Shown in pieces: positions 6,282-6,300 of a DNA stretch of 6,300 bases; within the stretch, counting starts at the first letter, position 1; every line of letters starts with the position of its first letter. The translations under genes and the position numbers were made by a program. The notes under the pieces were generated by a model that had not been told where the DNA came from, made no database searches, and was given only the letters and a program-made list of their open reading frames with translations. Origin of the DNA: Flavobacteriaceae bacterium (GTDB lineage: Bacteria > Bacteroidota > Bacteroidia > Flavobacteriales > Flavobacteriaceae); the NCBI GenBank assembly GCA_016763595.1, contig JAESTN010000001.1, positions 1 to 6,300 of the forward strand, given 5' to 3'.

Positions 6282-6300
6282 CTTTTAAATTTGGAGATCT

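Overview
The window looks like a piece of chromosome from a Flavobacteriaceae-type Bacteroidetes. The DNA is AT-rich. Two start regions carry the flavobacterial -7 promoter hexamer TAnnTTTG, and there are no clear Shine-Dalgarno sites. The gene content also fits: a mevalonate-pathway GHMP kinase followed by a UbiA prenyltransferase and an RluB/RsuA-type pseudouridine synthase with a disordered N-terminal tail, as I recall from many flavobacteria. No mobile element, CRISPR array, rRNA or tRNA gene was seen, and no gene-free stretch exceeds 70 bases.

Left half, plus strand (1-2674): a 5'-truncated mevalonate kinase, then a UbiA-family polyprenyl transferase 18 nt downstream, then a pseudouridine synthase with its own apparent promoter in the 40-nt gap before it. 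The first two probably share a transcript and link isoprenoid precursor synthesis to prenyl transfer. The UbiA protein has an intact first Asp-rich motif but a second motif that has lost acidic residues I would expect.

Middle (2671-2715): a 22-bp near-perfect palindrome with A/T flanks separates the two convergent groups. It looks like a bidirectional intrinsic terminator, and its symmetrical outer arms contain the TAG stop codons of both flanking genes.

Right half, minus strand (6281 down to 2712): a compact four-gene operon, transcribed from a TAACTTTG promoter: hutI (imidazolonepropionase), a HupE/UreJ-like membrane protein, a single-pass membrane-anchored protein with an extracytoplasmic domain, and hutG (formimidoylglutamase). 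Junctions are -4 (ATGA overlap), +4 and +2 nt. HutI and HutG are the last two enzymes of histidine degradation (imidazolonepropionate to formimidoylglutamate to glutamate). hutH and hutU are not in the window.

The most interesting feature is the pair of membrane genes inserted between two hut enzymes. The HupE-like protein carries the HX5DH signature of nickel/cobalt-permease-like HupE proteins, and its partner resembles small 'transmembrane anchor' proteins that I recall beside HupE-like genes in other bacteria. HutI and HutG are both metalloenzymes, so a metal-supply role is an attractive but unproven reading.
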